A DNA stretch of 64,000 bases from contig OY821521.1 in assembly GCA_963682025.1 (NCBI GenBank), forward strand, positions 95,216,051 through 95,280,050, written 5' to 3'. This DNA is from Cordilura impudica. Its lineage: Eukaryota > Arthropoda > Insecta > Diptera > Scathophagidae. Position 1 is the stretch's first letter; each line of letters starts with the position of its first letter. The notes under the pieces were generated by a model. That model had not been told where the DNA came from. It saw only the letters and a program-made list of their open reading frames with translations, and ran no database searches. Shown in pieces: positions 47,101-57,655 of the stretch. Position numbers and translations under genes: made by a program.

Positions 47101-49649
47101 TAATACAAATGTTCTACATTGGGTGTAATACTCTGCTCAAATTAAAGGAAGGGGTTTTCAATTTAAACTTCTCTGGTTTATCGATTTGGACAAATATTTT
47201 TTTGAAAAAAAGTTATCTTGTTCGTACTAAAAAATTCTAATAATGTTTGCGTTAAATAATTGATTAAACATGAGTTGAATTAAGACCCGTTTAAACTATC
47301 ACACTTTGTAATACGACCTGTCAAAAGTCGAATATTATAAAAAAAGTCGCATCATGTAAATAACTTATGTTATGAAATTGACAGTCTGTAGGATTTTATT
47401 TTCGAAGTCCGATGGTTTTAGAAACATTTCTAAAAACTTGCCATTTTCATCGGACTAGAGTTGTTTTCCGGTAACATTAAAAAAAAGGTAAACAAAAACA
47501 AAGAAAATGGAAATAAAATATAAATCGCTTGTTATTCTAAACAGCTGTTTTCATAAGACTTGAGTATGATGGTGTAAATGTTAGCCACACGTTGTTAAAA
47601 TGTATCCGTACCGTAAATGTAACGTTGTCATTTAGTGCAATTATAGAACGTAAAAAACGAACCAGCATGTCGCTGTGTAAAATTAACCAAACTTTATCAG
47701 CTGTTCACAAATGTCACGTACAAACGTAGCAAAAATCTATTTTCAATAGATTGGGACGTTCCGGTTACGTGACAGTTGAGTTCGGTAACTACTCTGAATG
47801 CTTTTCATGTAACAGAAAAAAACAGCTGACACGATTGGTTAAGGTTACGTGTGGCTAACTAGGCCTTAATTATGCAGAAATAATGTAGGTACGACCTTAT
47901 GACAGTCCGATGAATTTCATCGGATTTTTATTTCGAAAAATCATACGACTGAGTGGTATTGTGTAAATGTTCCTTTAGTAAATAGCAAGATGCTGAAGAT
48001 GAACAAGTCGTGTTATTCGAAAGTAGCTGCTCCATCTTACGCTGTCTTAAATTTTTTCCATTTTCCTCTTATATTACAAAAATTTATCTTTTCTATGGTT
48101 AGAAATTATATACATAAACTCCAACAAAAAAGAAGCATACTTGACCTCTAAAAAAATAAAAATCAACAGAAAATTTTTATTTCAGCTCGAAAAAATAAAT
48201 ATAAAAAAACTTTTATTTTTGTTTAAAAAATAAAAATCAAAAAATAACTGTTATTTCTGCCCGAAAAAATAAAAAATCAGCAAAATACTTTTTTTCTGCT
48301 CCAAAAAAATAATTGATATTTCTGCTCGAAAAAATAACAATTAAAAATTAGCTTTTATTTCTACCCGAAAAAATGAAACAATAACTTTTATATCTGCCCG
48401 AAAAAATAAAAGTCAACAAAAATTTTTATTACTGCTCTAAAAAATAAAATAACTAAAAATAAAAACAATAACTTATTTCTGCTCGTAATAATAAAAATAA
48501 AAAACTCTTATTTCTGCCCAAAAAAAATGGAAAATCAACAAAAAAATTTTAATTCTGCTCTAAAAAATAAATATCAAAAAATAGCTGATATTTCCGCCCT
48601 AAAAATAAAAAGTAACTTATTTCTGCTCGTAATAACAAAAATAAAAACTCTTATTTCTGCCCGAAAAAGTAAATATCAACAAAAAATTTTTATTTCTACT
48701 CTAAAAAATAAATATCAAAAAATAGCTGATATTGCCGCCCTAAAAATAAAAAATAAAAAAATAACTTATTTCTGCTCGTAATAATAAAAATAAAAAACTC
48801 TTATTTCTGCCTTAAAATATAAAAATCAACAGAAAATTTTTATTTCTGCTCTAAAAAATAAATATCCAAAATAACATTTATTTTGTGACTTTTGTGCTGG
48901 TTACGATCCCTCCCGATATTTATTTTAATCATATGAATTTAATTTATTTATTTCAAACTGTCTTGTCTGAAGCTGAAGTTCACAAATGTGTCGGATATTT
49001 TTCTGCAACATTTATTTATCGGCTATTTTATATATGTTCTGTTGTTTGTGATCTTGAAACATGTATTTTTTAAACATTAGTCACTGAGAAAAATAAAATT
49101 GAGCAAAACAAAAGCTCTCCTATATTTATAATTTTTATTGAACGAGTCTTAAAATGTGGCTTGATTCAGGCATTATTTAGGTCCGTATTTATTTAATGAT
49201 ATATAATTTTCAATAATTTTCTTGATATAATATTTTTTCTTATTTAGGTTCTGTAAGGAATTTTTTATTTTTATGCACACGGGCTTTAATATTCCAGACC
49301 ATTTCATGGATTCTTTATTTAATTTCATTCAAAGCCTTGAACTTTTGCCAATTTTAGCAATACTTTTAGCAATTGCTGTCTGACCTTTATTATTTTACTC
49401 AAAAGATTAATTTGCTTTCATTAAAACAAATCAAAATAAATAAAAGATTTATATATGGAATGAATAAAAAAAAACTGCAAAAATTTACCTTATACACTCA
49501 TCAGGATATTTTTTGCAATCGGTTATACAGCGATATCTCTCCCAATGCATCCAACCCATTGGCGGGGTACGAGCTAAACCATTTTCCAATGCCGCCACGG
49601 TATTGAGTATGACACCCAATACAAGGAACTTAGAAGTCAAATATAACAT
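41114..49649 (-). CDS. Alpha-galactosidase (GH27), eight coding exons
   Basis: Retaining glycosidase of the alpha-galactosidase A/NAGA type, removing terminal alpha-galactosyl residues; secreted or lysosomal. Exons (minus strand): 49649-49489, 42583-42406, 42340-42071, 42006-41845, 41780-41641, 41562-41490, 41427-41275, 41206-41131. All introns are GT-AG and the frame is kept throughout. Residues 1-20 form a signal peptide (…[11 protein letters not shown]), then [20 protein letters not shown] (21-40). The motif YVKLDGCY holds the nucleophile Asp160; [10 protein letters not shown] holds the acid/base Asp221. [12 protein letters not shown] and [13 protein letters not shown] follow. The beta-sandwich tail ends RINPNG. 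Reading through the last donor gives KFRL-stop, 409 residues in all. An alternative is splicing to 41064-41036 (…ESISYIFPF), which would lose the usual NPxG. Intron 1 (49488-42584) is 6.9 kb and full of repeats. Paralogue assignment within flies is not attempted. Confidence 0.93.
42652..43290 (-). pseudogene. LINE reverse transcriptase C-terminal part, in alpha-galactosidase intron 1
   Basis: A 198-codon open frame (43248-42652) reads '[20 protein letters not shown]', '[20 protein letters not shown]', '[20 protein letters not shown]' and '[20 protein letters not shown]'. This is the thumb and post-RT region typical of non-LTR elements from insects. A frame-shifted upstream extension ('[15 protein letters not shown]') reaches ~43290. 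The catalytic palm is absent. It ends TAA followed by ATATAAAAAAAAAATATG. It lies in the gene's sense orientation, and its stop is only ~70 bp upstream of exon 2. The long intact frame suggests a fairly recent insertion. Confidence 0.8.
43291..43741. other. Intronic spacer, no gene seen
   Basis: Part of alpha-galactosidase intron 1. The plus-strand frame at 43247-43459 is antisense to LINE-derived sequence and is not taken as a gene. Confidence 0.5.
43742..44508 (-). repeat. HINE/DINE-like repeat R1, copy F
   Basis: Inverted full copy in intron 1, from AACAAGTAAGAAAATTATAG and the palindrome TAGTCGGTCTAGACCGACTA to GTGGTATAGGGTATAAAA. A (GGAC)n tract lies at about 44349-44371. It is missing ~40 bp near 43807. 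Confidence 0.8.
44800..46115 (-). pseudogene. Jockey-like LINE fragment split by R1 copy G
   Basis: At 46115-45785 the minus strand reads '[19 protein letters not shown]' (the catalytic ADD box), then '[20 protein letters not shown]', '[10 protein letters not shown]' and '[20 protein letters not shown]'. After the inserted R1 (44953-45751) it resumes at 44945-44830 with '[13 protein letters not shown]' and an 'ETGYDRV'-like stretch. Both parts belong to one element, interrupted by the repeat. Frames are broken; not active. Confidence 0.7.
44953..45751 (+). repeat. HINE/DINE-like repeat R1, copy G
   Basis: Full copy: TTTTTATACCCTATACCACT start, (GTCC)n at about 45090-45106, near-perfect terminal palindrome (one change: ATCGGTCTAGACCGACTA) and TTTTCTTACTTGTTT end. 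Inserted into the LINE fragment. Confidence 0.8.
46116..47129. other. Intronic AT-rich sequence, no gene seen
   Basis: Part of alpha-galactosidase intron 1; nothing recognised. Confidence 0.5.
47130..48880. repeat. Repeat R4, copy 2, with nested MITEs
   Basis: The order of sequence equals 39487-40325: TTTCAATTTAAACTTCTCTG, GGTTTATCGATTTGGACAAA, AACATGAGTTGAATT, then after the MITE insertion TATTCGAAAGTAGCTGCT. It then runs into a long array (about 48110-48870) of ~45-60-bp A/T-rich units with 'TTATTTCTGC(T/C)CGAAAAAATAA'. The open frame at 48527-48781 is produced by this array and is not a gene. Confidence 0.7.
47283..47974. mobile_element. 692-bp MITE with TTA duplication and a smaller nested MITE
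   Basis: Left end AGACCCGTTTAAACTATCAC; right end, inverted, AGGAACATTTACACAATACC. TTA at 47280-47282 and 47975-47977. Inside, 47575-47865 has its own inverted ends around GTTAGCCACACGT / ACGTGTGGCTAAC, so a second MITE is nested. Confidence 0.75.
48881..49488. other. Intronic sequence, no gene seen
   Basis: First part of alpha-galactosidase intron 1 next to exon 1; no repeat family recognised. Confidence 0.5.
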
Positions 49650-49743
49650 TTTGCGACAATTCGTTTACGAGACAAAAACACCGACTGTATGCTCCTGGTA
49701 AAATTCGAGCATTTACTAATTGTCGTTTCTGAAAAACACCTGT

Positions 49744-49751
49744 TATTTATA
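49744..49751 (-). promoter_or_regulatory. Putative TATA box of alpha-galactosidase
   Basis: TATAAATA on the minus strand lies 95 bp upstream of the start codon at 49649. A TTCAGA initiator-like sequence follows ~20 bp downstream (about 49730). It would give a 5' UTR of ~70-80 nt. Confidence 0.45.
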
Positions 49752-51133
49752 TGATTTTTTGTTTTTTTTTTTTTTTTGTTTTATAGAAGTGAAAAATTTT
49801 GAAAATAAAAGGAAAATACGTTTATGTTGCGAGTTTGAAGAACTGATAACGCGATAGATACTTATGTGGGCATGTGTTTATAGCTGTTATACACAGTGGG
49901 TAGGCATGTAAAAGTTTTCAAATAGAAATAATTCTTTAAATGATAGTTACAGTAGTTAAGTTTTCCATACACTTGCTTAGTTTAAATTTTCCTTGTTTGA
50001 GTTGAATAATATAGTTGTAATTACAAATTCTTTTTGTTTTTTTTTTTTTTTTTTTCTTTACTTTGTTTTTTTTTTTATCAAACACTTGATTGCAATTCAA
50101 AAGAAGACCTCCTCCGAATTCTTATCAGTTTTAAGTTATATTCCAGTTTCTCATACAGTCTATTTTCAAAGTTTTCGGTAATTTATTTTATTTATAAAAC
50201 ACAATTAAATTTATTTAATTTTTAAAGCTTACGTTAAATCTCCGTATCAATTTAGAATTCGTTAATTACAATTGTACGTTTTAGTCAAGACTGAATTCAA
50301 GCTGAGTGGCTGAAAAAATAGAGCCTTTGAATTTGTACATATGTATAAATATTAAGAATGAAAAAGAATATTGATAAAGAATACAAACATACATACATAC
50401 AATTGAGAAAGAAATTGAGTTTGTTTTGTGATTTCTTGATTTATTTTTTAAAGATAAAGCAAGTCCCCAGTCATGTTATTCAATTGCTGATCTAAACTCT
50501 GCTTTAAATTAAACGAGTACTGTTGAGTTTTTATTTTTGAACGATTATGAAAATTGCATATGTTCTGTTTGTTTTGTAATCCAACACCTATAATAATTTG
50601 AAAGTATAAATGTAATGAAAATGATTATTCAGCTTTAAATAAGAAATAAGAAAGTTTTATCCGGTCTTGATCGAACAGAAACTAGGTTTGCACCAAACCC
50701 TCTATCCACTTCGGTCAAACTCAAAAAAGTGTTCTCTTGACAAGCCTTAGAGAATTTTCTGTAACATTTATTTAATTTTTATATTATTTACTGAGACTTT
50801 GAAACATGCTGCAGAACGTTTTCCCATATGCATATGTTTATAAGCAAAAACGTATATAAATACTGCTGAGCAATGCATTATATCTTATTTCTGAGTTCGG
50901 AGTATATACGAACTCTGTACAAAATTTAGTTCAATTTCATCCGTATTTCCGATAGTTTGATAACAAGTTATTTATGGGCATTGAGGTCAACAAAAATTTA
51001 TTCAAAATTTCATGTTCAGCTCGAAGTTTGATAAAAAGATATTTTGTTAAAAACTGTAATTTACGTATTATAAACAAACTCAGCAAAAAAAATTTTTTAG
51101 ATTAAAGGCAAAATTGTCATGTAACATGTACAT
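49752..51133. other. AT-rich upstream flank, no gene seen
   Basis: Long poly-T runs at 49760-49779, 50035-50056 and 50065-50077; no gene or recognised repeat. Confidence 0.5.
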
Positions 51134-51515
51134 TTTTTATACCCTCCACACCACTGAGCAGTGGGTACATATCAGTTTGTCAATCCATTTGTAACTCATC
51201 GAAATAAATTCCGGAGACCCCATAAATTATATATATTCTTGTTCCTTATAAAAGGAGAAGTCGATCTAGATATGTCCGTCTGTCTATATGCCTGTCTGTC
51301 TTTTGCCTGTCTATTGAAAACATTCTACTGTCCGCAATAGGTCGAGTAGGTCATATCACTTAAGTTTAATCTGCAGCCGTCATAATCTGCAGCCGTTTGG
51401 TATTACATTTGGAGCCTCTAAACCAAATGCGCGAGGAATGACGTAAGCAAATGTGGAAATACTGCAATAAGATTTCATATAAAAAATGGAAATAGTGAAA
51501 AGTATTTATATTAAC

Positions 51516-51895
51516 AGATACTAGCAGCTTCCAGCCCTCGAAATTCGAGTGCAAATTCTAGGAAATTTTATTTTTTCATTAAATAAAGACCCTAAAGTTA
51601 TGCTAATCAATTATAGCCAATTCACAAATCAACACAAAAATCAAACTCATTTTTATTACAAACACATTAACAAATTTAATAAACTCACACATAGCATTGT
51701 ATAATTTCATGTATGTGTTAGTAGCAACTTTAAATGTAATTTGCTGAAAATAAAGGAAAAAATTTAAAAATCGGTAAATCTGCAAAGCGGGTAAAAGGAA
51801 ATACTTTTCAAATAATATGCGTTTAGTCAAAATCGGGATAAAACAGTAGAACAAAACATCGGTCACAAGAAATCGCCTAGCCTATTAATATTATA
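51516..51895 (-). repeat. Dispersed repeat R2, copy 4
   Basis: Complete inverted copy: starts ACTAGCAGCTTCCAGCCCTC, ends AAATCGCCTAGCCTATTAAT + ATTATAG. Confidence 0.7.
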
Positions 51896-52016
51896 GATGT
51901 ATCAGCGATGCATACACATTTTGGCTTGCTTGATGATTTGATAAAAAAAACACGAAAATACCAAAATTTTTGTAATTATCTTATTATTTTTAAACACCAT
52001 TCACCATGGTAATGTC

Positions 52017-52372
52017 CCTTAGTCCCGGGTCACGCTATGAAATTTTTCTTTCTGAAAGTCTGAAGAATGGCATCGAGTACTTACTTTCATGTACTCGGAA
52101 ATTCTCTTTTGTGTCTTACTTCATAATTATCAAAGTTAAATTATTGTACGTTTTTTTTCATTTATTATTTTCGTTTGTGTTAAGAAAGATAATAAAATGA
52201 AATAAAATAATTTAAAAAAATTATAAAAATAAATAGATAAAATGATCAAGTAAACACGAAAGAATCTTGAACTTCATTACAAATCTTTCAGTGTCTATAC
52301 ACGGATGAAAGTTTTAAAGGGAATTAAAAACAGTTTCAGAAAGAAAAACTTCACTGTGTGAACCGGGACATA
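52017..52372. mobile_element. MITE with GTCCCGGGTCAC ends
   Basis: Left TAGTCCCGGGTCACGCTATG and AAATTTTTCTTTCTGAAAG; right inverted TATGTCCCGGTTCACACAGT and GAAGTTTTTCTTTCTGAAA. ~35-bp imperfect inverted repeats. The target duplication is unclear. Confidence 0.65.
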
Positions 52373-52460
52373 GTGTTAACAACCTTGGTTATAATAATGT
52401 GTTCAGAACATGGGTAAAGGGTATCAAAGATTTGGCATAGCCGAACTTAATACTGTTACT

Positions 52461-53398
52461 TGTTTTCCTTAAGTTTAATATAATATCTTTCATCGAAAAG
52501 TGCTCTCTCGCAACATATTTAGTAATAGTTTTCTGCAACATTTTTTGGTTATGTTTTATACGTATTGTTGTTTATTGATATTTAGACACATGTTTTTAAA
52601 TATATGTCATGTTGCAATCTATACATGTTTATAAGAAAAACGTTTACAAACACTGTTAAGCAATACAACATGGCTTCCTCCTAAGTGCGGAAACTGGGAA
52701 AAATGAAAGTTTAGCAAAACAAAACTTCTTTCTAAATTTACTGACTTCAGTGACTGAGCAGAGTAAAATTGAGCGAAACAAAACATCTTCCTTTCCACTC
52801 AGAAAAAGGGTCAATGTATAAAAGTAAAAAATAATTAAGTAATTTTAATTTAATTCAAAGCTTAAACTAGTGAATGCAATTGTTAAAAGCCCTGATCATA
52901 TTATAGTAATATTTTCCAACGATATTTTTTTTTTTTTGCTAAATATGAGAAATTCTTAAGCTGTTATGCAATGTGAACGATCTATAAACGAAAGACCTAA
53001 TTTATTTTTTTTTTCATATTTTTTAATTTCCCTCTCGTAGTTGTCAACAGTTTATTCAAATAAATAACAATTATTGATAGTTTATGAATGTTAAGAGTAG
53101 TTCTAGATATTTTTTACAAATATGTAGGCTTTTGTTTTTTGCCGCCTCCTAGTAAGTAGGCCAATAATTGCACTAATGATGGGTAATTCCGTACATTCCA
53201 TAGATAAATATTTTTGTATGTTTTTACGAGTACGATAATTATAAATAAGTATTGGCGGAGCATACTCGTTCATCAACAATTGATAGTGTATAAAATAATA
53301 ATTGCATTATGTGTAGGTATGTTTAAAACAAATTAAAAAGGCGAAGAAAAATTATCTTGGTCGTTAGAAAATCTTTTCAAAATTTAAGATAGTTCTTT
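52461..53398. other. AT-rich sequence, no gene seen
   Basis: No coding region supported. 'GAGC(A/G)AAACAAAA(C/G)' motifs near 52715 and 52775 suggest a small internal duplication. Confidence 0.5.
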
Positions 53399-54017
53399 AT
53401 ATCCTATACCAATATGTGGTCAGGGTACAATGACTTTGTGCTGATGTTTGTAACTACCAAAAATATTTGATCTAGATCCATCTTTTATTATATCGATCAA
53501 CTCAAAATCACTTTCTGAGTCGATTTAGCGATGTCCGTCCGTCCGTCTGTCCGGCCGTCTGTGTAAGCCCTGTAATCAAACTACAATTGCTTTTATCGAC
53601 CATATGATGAAAGCTGTAGAAATTGCATTAGATTGCCACAGTCAGTGGTCCTAAAATAAACCCTGTAGGATAATATTTAGTGGACAACATTTAGTCATAG
53701 CCCCCGTATCTTCCCGAACTTTTATCAAAAAACAAAAATATTGCACTGATTTTCTCAAATTTGGTTTGTATAATTTTTTGAAAAAAAAATTAGTGACGTT
53801 ACGAAATATGGTCAGGATCGGTCCATTTTTCGACCTAGTGAATATGATATGAACTTTTTCATATCCGAAGGCAAAACAAATGTACAACAATGCCACTTAA
53901 ATTTGTTTTATACTTAAATTCTGTATCTTATTAATTGGACCTAAGAGATAGAGTCTCTTAACGCATGGTATAGAGTATCGTATAGTCGGTCTAGACCGAC
54001 TATAAGTTACTTACTTG
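53399..54017 (+). repeat. HINE/DINE-like repeat R1, copy H
   Basis: Shortened copy: starts TATATCCTATACCAATATGT, has GTCCGTCCGTCTGTCC at about 53534, and two internal deletions. Perfect terminal palindrome at about 53982-54001, then TTACTTACTTGTTT. Confidence 0.75.
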
Positions 54018-55445
54018 TTTTTAATTATAGAGTCAGAAATTTTATTTCAATAAGATATATTCCAAAAATAATTCTTAGATTATGAGATTTATTTAAATAG
54101 TATTATTTTCATAATTTAAGATTTTAAAACGTAAAGTTTCTAATCACAGGCTATTTATCCACTTAAACAATTTTTTTTTTTTCAATATATAAACAGCGAA
54201 ATTTTAATTTTCAACCAATAGTAAAGGTTTCATATAGTTTACTAAAAAATACATTATTTTTAGGTATTTACTGTTTTTAAATATGAAAAAATTCAAAGTT
54301 TGGCCCCGGCAAGGAATGGGTTAACGTTGTTCGATTTATTCCAAATTTTTAGCACAGAAGACTTACACATTTGGCTATTATATTTTAAGCGTCACAAAAA
54401 TTCAATAGCACTTATAAAATATTTGAATTTTTTGAATAAATTGTCTTTTATTATCTTGGGGTCATATGCGACCCCAATCCAAAAGGGTTAATGGTCTCAT
54501 ATTATTTTTTTCCGAAACCCTAGGCTATTAAGATAAAATATAGCATTTAAAAGTAGAGAACTGATTATTTTTTGTTACAAAGTATTGAGATAGAGTACAT
54601 TTACTGAACATTTCACAAAAATCTAATTTTTCTCGAAATCCGCAAAAATAAAATCTTTGTCAAAAAAATTCTGGCATAGGGATTTACCTAAAAATTCACA
54701 CAGTTAATATCTAACATGTATTCAACAAAACATTAAAGCGACAGATCCATTTTTTTTAATTTTTTTTAAGAAAATTTTTTAAAACTTGAAAAAGGAGTTT
54801 TCAAAATTTTGTAAAAAAAAATTTCCCATTTTCGGTCTCAGTGCGCAATAGGTTAACAACGTGGTAATATAACAATACTTCATATCTGAGTACTTATAAG
54901 TATAGAGACAAAAAAAAAATATGGCTTTAATCAATTTCTCTAAGTTGAAAAGAATACCATCAAATTTCATGACCCAGTTTTCTTGGCACAAAAGTGTTCT
55001 GGGGCATTTGCTATTTCTTGGCGAGTTTTTACTCGATTTTGAAGTTTTATAGCTTTTTGAAAAGATAATTTAATACTGATCCCGATTTCAAACGCAGGTC
55101 GCGAAGGCGTGGCCCCAGGGGCGTGAAATTTTTGGAGAGGCATTTTTGAATCAAGCTTCAACTTTTTGAGGGATGAGACTTAAACATTTTCATAAGAAAA
55201 AATTGCCCATACAAATAACGGACACCCTAATATACACGTTATAACATAAGATTTGAAGAATCTTTGAAAAAATATTCAATTAAAAATATTAATAAATAAG
55301 TCCGTGACAGCGAATCAGCGAATCTCCGAGGCGTTGTCAACATTATAACTCGTTACCGGATCATGTGAAATAAAAAAATCGAAATGCATTTATATGGTGA
55401 CATGTTTCCCGTGAAAAACACGATTTTTGCTATAAAATTTCCTTA
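54018..55445. other. No gene recognised
   Basis: Contains the inverted GGGGTCATATGCGACCCC at about 54459-54476 beside AAAAGGGTTAA, and a possible transposon end TTAGGGTGTCCGTTATTTG (inverted, about 55213-55232). The minus frame 54967-55161 is not recognised. Confidence 0.4.
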
Positions 55446-55466
55446 CCCCCCCCCCCCCCCCCCCCC
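55446..55466. repeat. 21-nt C homopolymer
   Basis: An uninterrupted run of 21 C, the only long G/C homopolymer in the window, followed by TGGGG and the truncated R1 copy I. Confidence 0.9.
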
Positions 55467-55469
55467 TGG

Positions 55470-55905
55470 GGTGAAGATCGGGAAGCAGCTTTATATGGGG
55501 CTATGACTAAGAATTATCCTATAAGGTTTATTTTTGGACTACTGATTAATGGAAGTAATAATCTTACACAAACCCAATTTGACCGAGATCTATAAGATAA
55601 TTTGGATTTTATGACAATTAAAGTCGATTTCGTAAGGGTCATTTGTATGGGGACTAGGTCTGAACATGCACCGATATTCACTAATTTCAATAGCATTCAT
55701 TCTATCGCCGATAGAAGCTTATATTTCAAATTTCATCAAAATATATTGATATTTGCGACCTGTAGTTTGATTAAAACTTTTACATGGAAACGCAGACAGA
55801 CGGACGGACTGACATCGCTAAATCGACTCAGAAAGTGATTCTGAAGATGGGTTTAGGTCAAATATTTTTGGTAGTTACAAACATCAGCACAAAGTTACAA
55901 ACATC
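55470..55905 (-). repeat. HINE/DINE-like repeat R1, copy I (partial)
   Basis: Inverted fragment from GTGAAGATCGGGAAGCAGCT to CAAACATCAGCACAAAG. Both ends are missing and the last ~19 bp are duplicated (AGTTACAAACATCAGCACAA appears twice). Confidence 0.7.
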
Positions 55906-56075
55906 AGCACAAAGCTCTGTCAGTACAGTATATGATGATCATGTTAATGCGATTTCCTCTGTAAATAATTGTCTGAAACTTGGTGACGCACTTCTAATAA
56001 TTACTTGGTGATTTCAATTTACCTAACGTATTATGGCATTATTCATCTGATTCCTTTGCCATGCCAGAATAATTT
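55906..56075 (+). pseudogene. LINE endonuclease scrap
   Basis: The plus strand reads 'VNNCLKLGDALLIIT' followed, after a frameshift, by a 'GDFNLPNV'-like site and 'HYSSDSFAMP', the apurinic-endonuclease core of Jockey-type LINEs. Only ~170 bp remain, next to the truncated R1. Confidence 0.45.
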
Positions 56076-57655
56076 AGAAGCCAGAATATTCTAGTCGCAT
56101 GATACAAATATTTGGCAATAATAATGGTTTTATCTTCTATACCCCATATTAGAGGTTGGTGTCTTCACTAATAAATGAGAAGTTATGTATAAGTATTGAC
56201 CGCACTAAAAGAACTTAATTGGATTTTTACTCGGCCATTGAGCAATTATTAAGTTGGTTCAGTAAGTTGTTTTTGTCCACTTATTTCTGCTAAGTTATTT
56301 TGAAAGCTTTAAAAGGAAAAAAAAGAACAATTATGTGTACAATATGTAATATATATATAGAAATAGGAGAAAGAAAAAATCGTAAAAGAAACGTTTTTTG
56401 TGTTAGTCTAGAAATCAAAGTGTTTGTAGCCGTCCAACATTAATTGTGAAAAAAAGGAGATTATAAATTTATTATTTTTCGGTACAGTTCCGCTAAACCA
56501 CCTTTAAGTGAACCGAGTACAACAAAGTCATATAAAGGGTAACTAGTTTTTAAAGAAAAAAATAAATTTACCTGTAGTGAATTCTATTATTTTTTTTTTA
56601 AAGGCATATAACGTGAACATATAAACCGTGGTCAGGGAGCCCTGAGGATAAGTGGGTTCAGTGTCTCCAATATTCCTGACACGGGCAACATTTTTCCGGC
56701 TAAATCGTTTCTGACGCCGAAACAAATCCTATTTATTTGGGGGCTTTGCGGCCATTTTAACCACAGCCTATTGACGCTCCAAACCTGGAGGGGAGAACTA
56801 TCGAAAACAACATCATCAGTAGTCTACAATACCCATACATCCTCCTCATAGCGTCGTGGATTACATATCTCCTATTAATTATAAATTATTTTTTTTGAAG
56901 TTAATACACGTGTGGCGCAAGGAAGAGTCAAAATAGGATCTGGCATTTATATATTTTTTATAATTATAATATCTCTAAATATTTTTTTGGTTATTTGCGA
57001 TAATGAGGTTTCCTTTTAAGATTAGAGTTAATAACGGGAAACAAATTTAATTTCCCATACCCAACATCCGAAGGGTATTTTTTTATTACAAACTCAGTAG
57101 TCTCTTCACTTATTCTATCAAATGTATAATAGTTGTTTTTTGTAATATTGCGTAATCGTAACGTACATGTAAATTGCGATTATTGTTTTTGCTTTTTTTT
57201 CACGAAAGTATATAATTATATATTCAATAAATGTTATCGTTAATATGAGTAACTGAACGAATTTCTTTGACCTAGCCGTCGATCATTCTTTTAAATAAAA
57301 GGGGTTTTCAGTCAACTTTGTTTTTTTTTTTTTATTATGAAAACCAAAGGTAGGGTGGGCATATTTAACAAGAGCGTACGACATCTGGCTCTTGGAGCAT
57401 CGTAGCATTCAATTATTGGGGTTAAATAATTGCAATTTTCGTCAGTTCTTAAGCGCTTCGAAAATACTCGTAATCATTAGAAATTTTACATGACCGAATA
57501 TTGAAACTTTAATTTAAATATTACAAAATATAAATATACTTTTAGGGGTGCTAAAAAAGAAAATTTCACGTATATAAAAATTATATAGACTTTTTTGTAT
57601 TTTTGAAGTTTTATAAGGTTTTTAGCCTTTTCCAATGGAAAAGTAAAGAATCTTA
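56076..57655. other. No gene recognised; GC-richer patch
   Basis: The stretch 56620-56810 is markedly more GC-rich (AGCCCTGAGGATAAGTGGGT, CCTGACACGGGCAACATT, CTCCAAACCTGGAGGGGAGA) with a 60-codon minus frame, but no family is recognised. The rest is AT-rich. Confidence 0.4.

Larger units (their letters stand above)
51134..52460 (+). repeat. DINE-like repeat R6 with nested R2 and a MITE
   Basis: Starts TTTTTTATACCCTCCACACC and GAGCAGTGGGTA. It contains GTCGATCTAGATATGTCCGT and a GTCTGTC tract, the classic arrangement of fly DINE-1-type repeats. It ends about 52385-52460 with GGGTATCAAAGATTTGGCAT, AGCCGAACTTAATAC and TTACTTGTTTT. R2 copy 4 and a MITE interrupt it. Confidence 0.65.

Noticed and set aside
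48527..48781. 84-codon frame with repeated [18 protein letters not shown] units
   Set aside because: It is produced by the A/T-rich R4 tandem array in an intron, not by selection for a protein.
50001..50225. Phe-rich frames at the poly-T tract
   Set aside because: Homopolymer-derived open frames.
54300..54870. piggyBac-like MITE suggested by several GGGTTAA sites
   Set aside because: The sites are in the same orientation and not matched by inverted partners.
4408..55838. Recurring predicted peptides such as [20 protein letters not shown]... and [18 protein letters not shown]... on both strands of many loci
   Set aside because: They are translations of the R1 repeat. Frames open on either strand at random, stops and frameshifts differ between copies, and no known domain is present.
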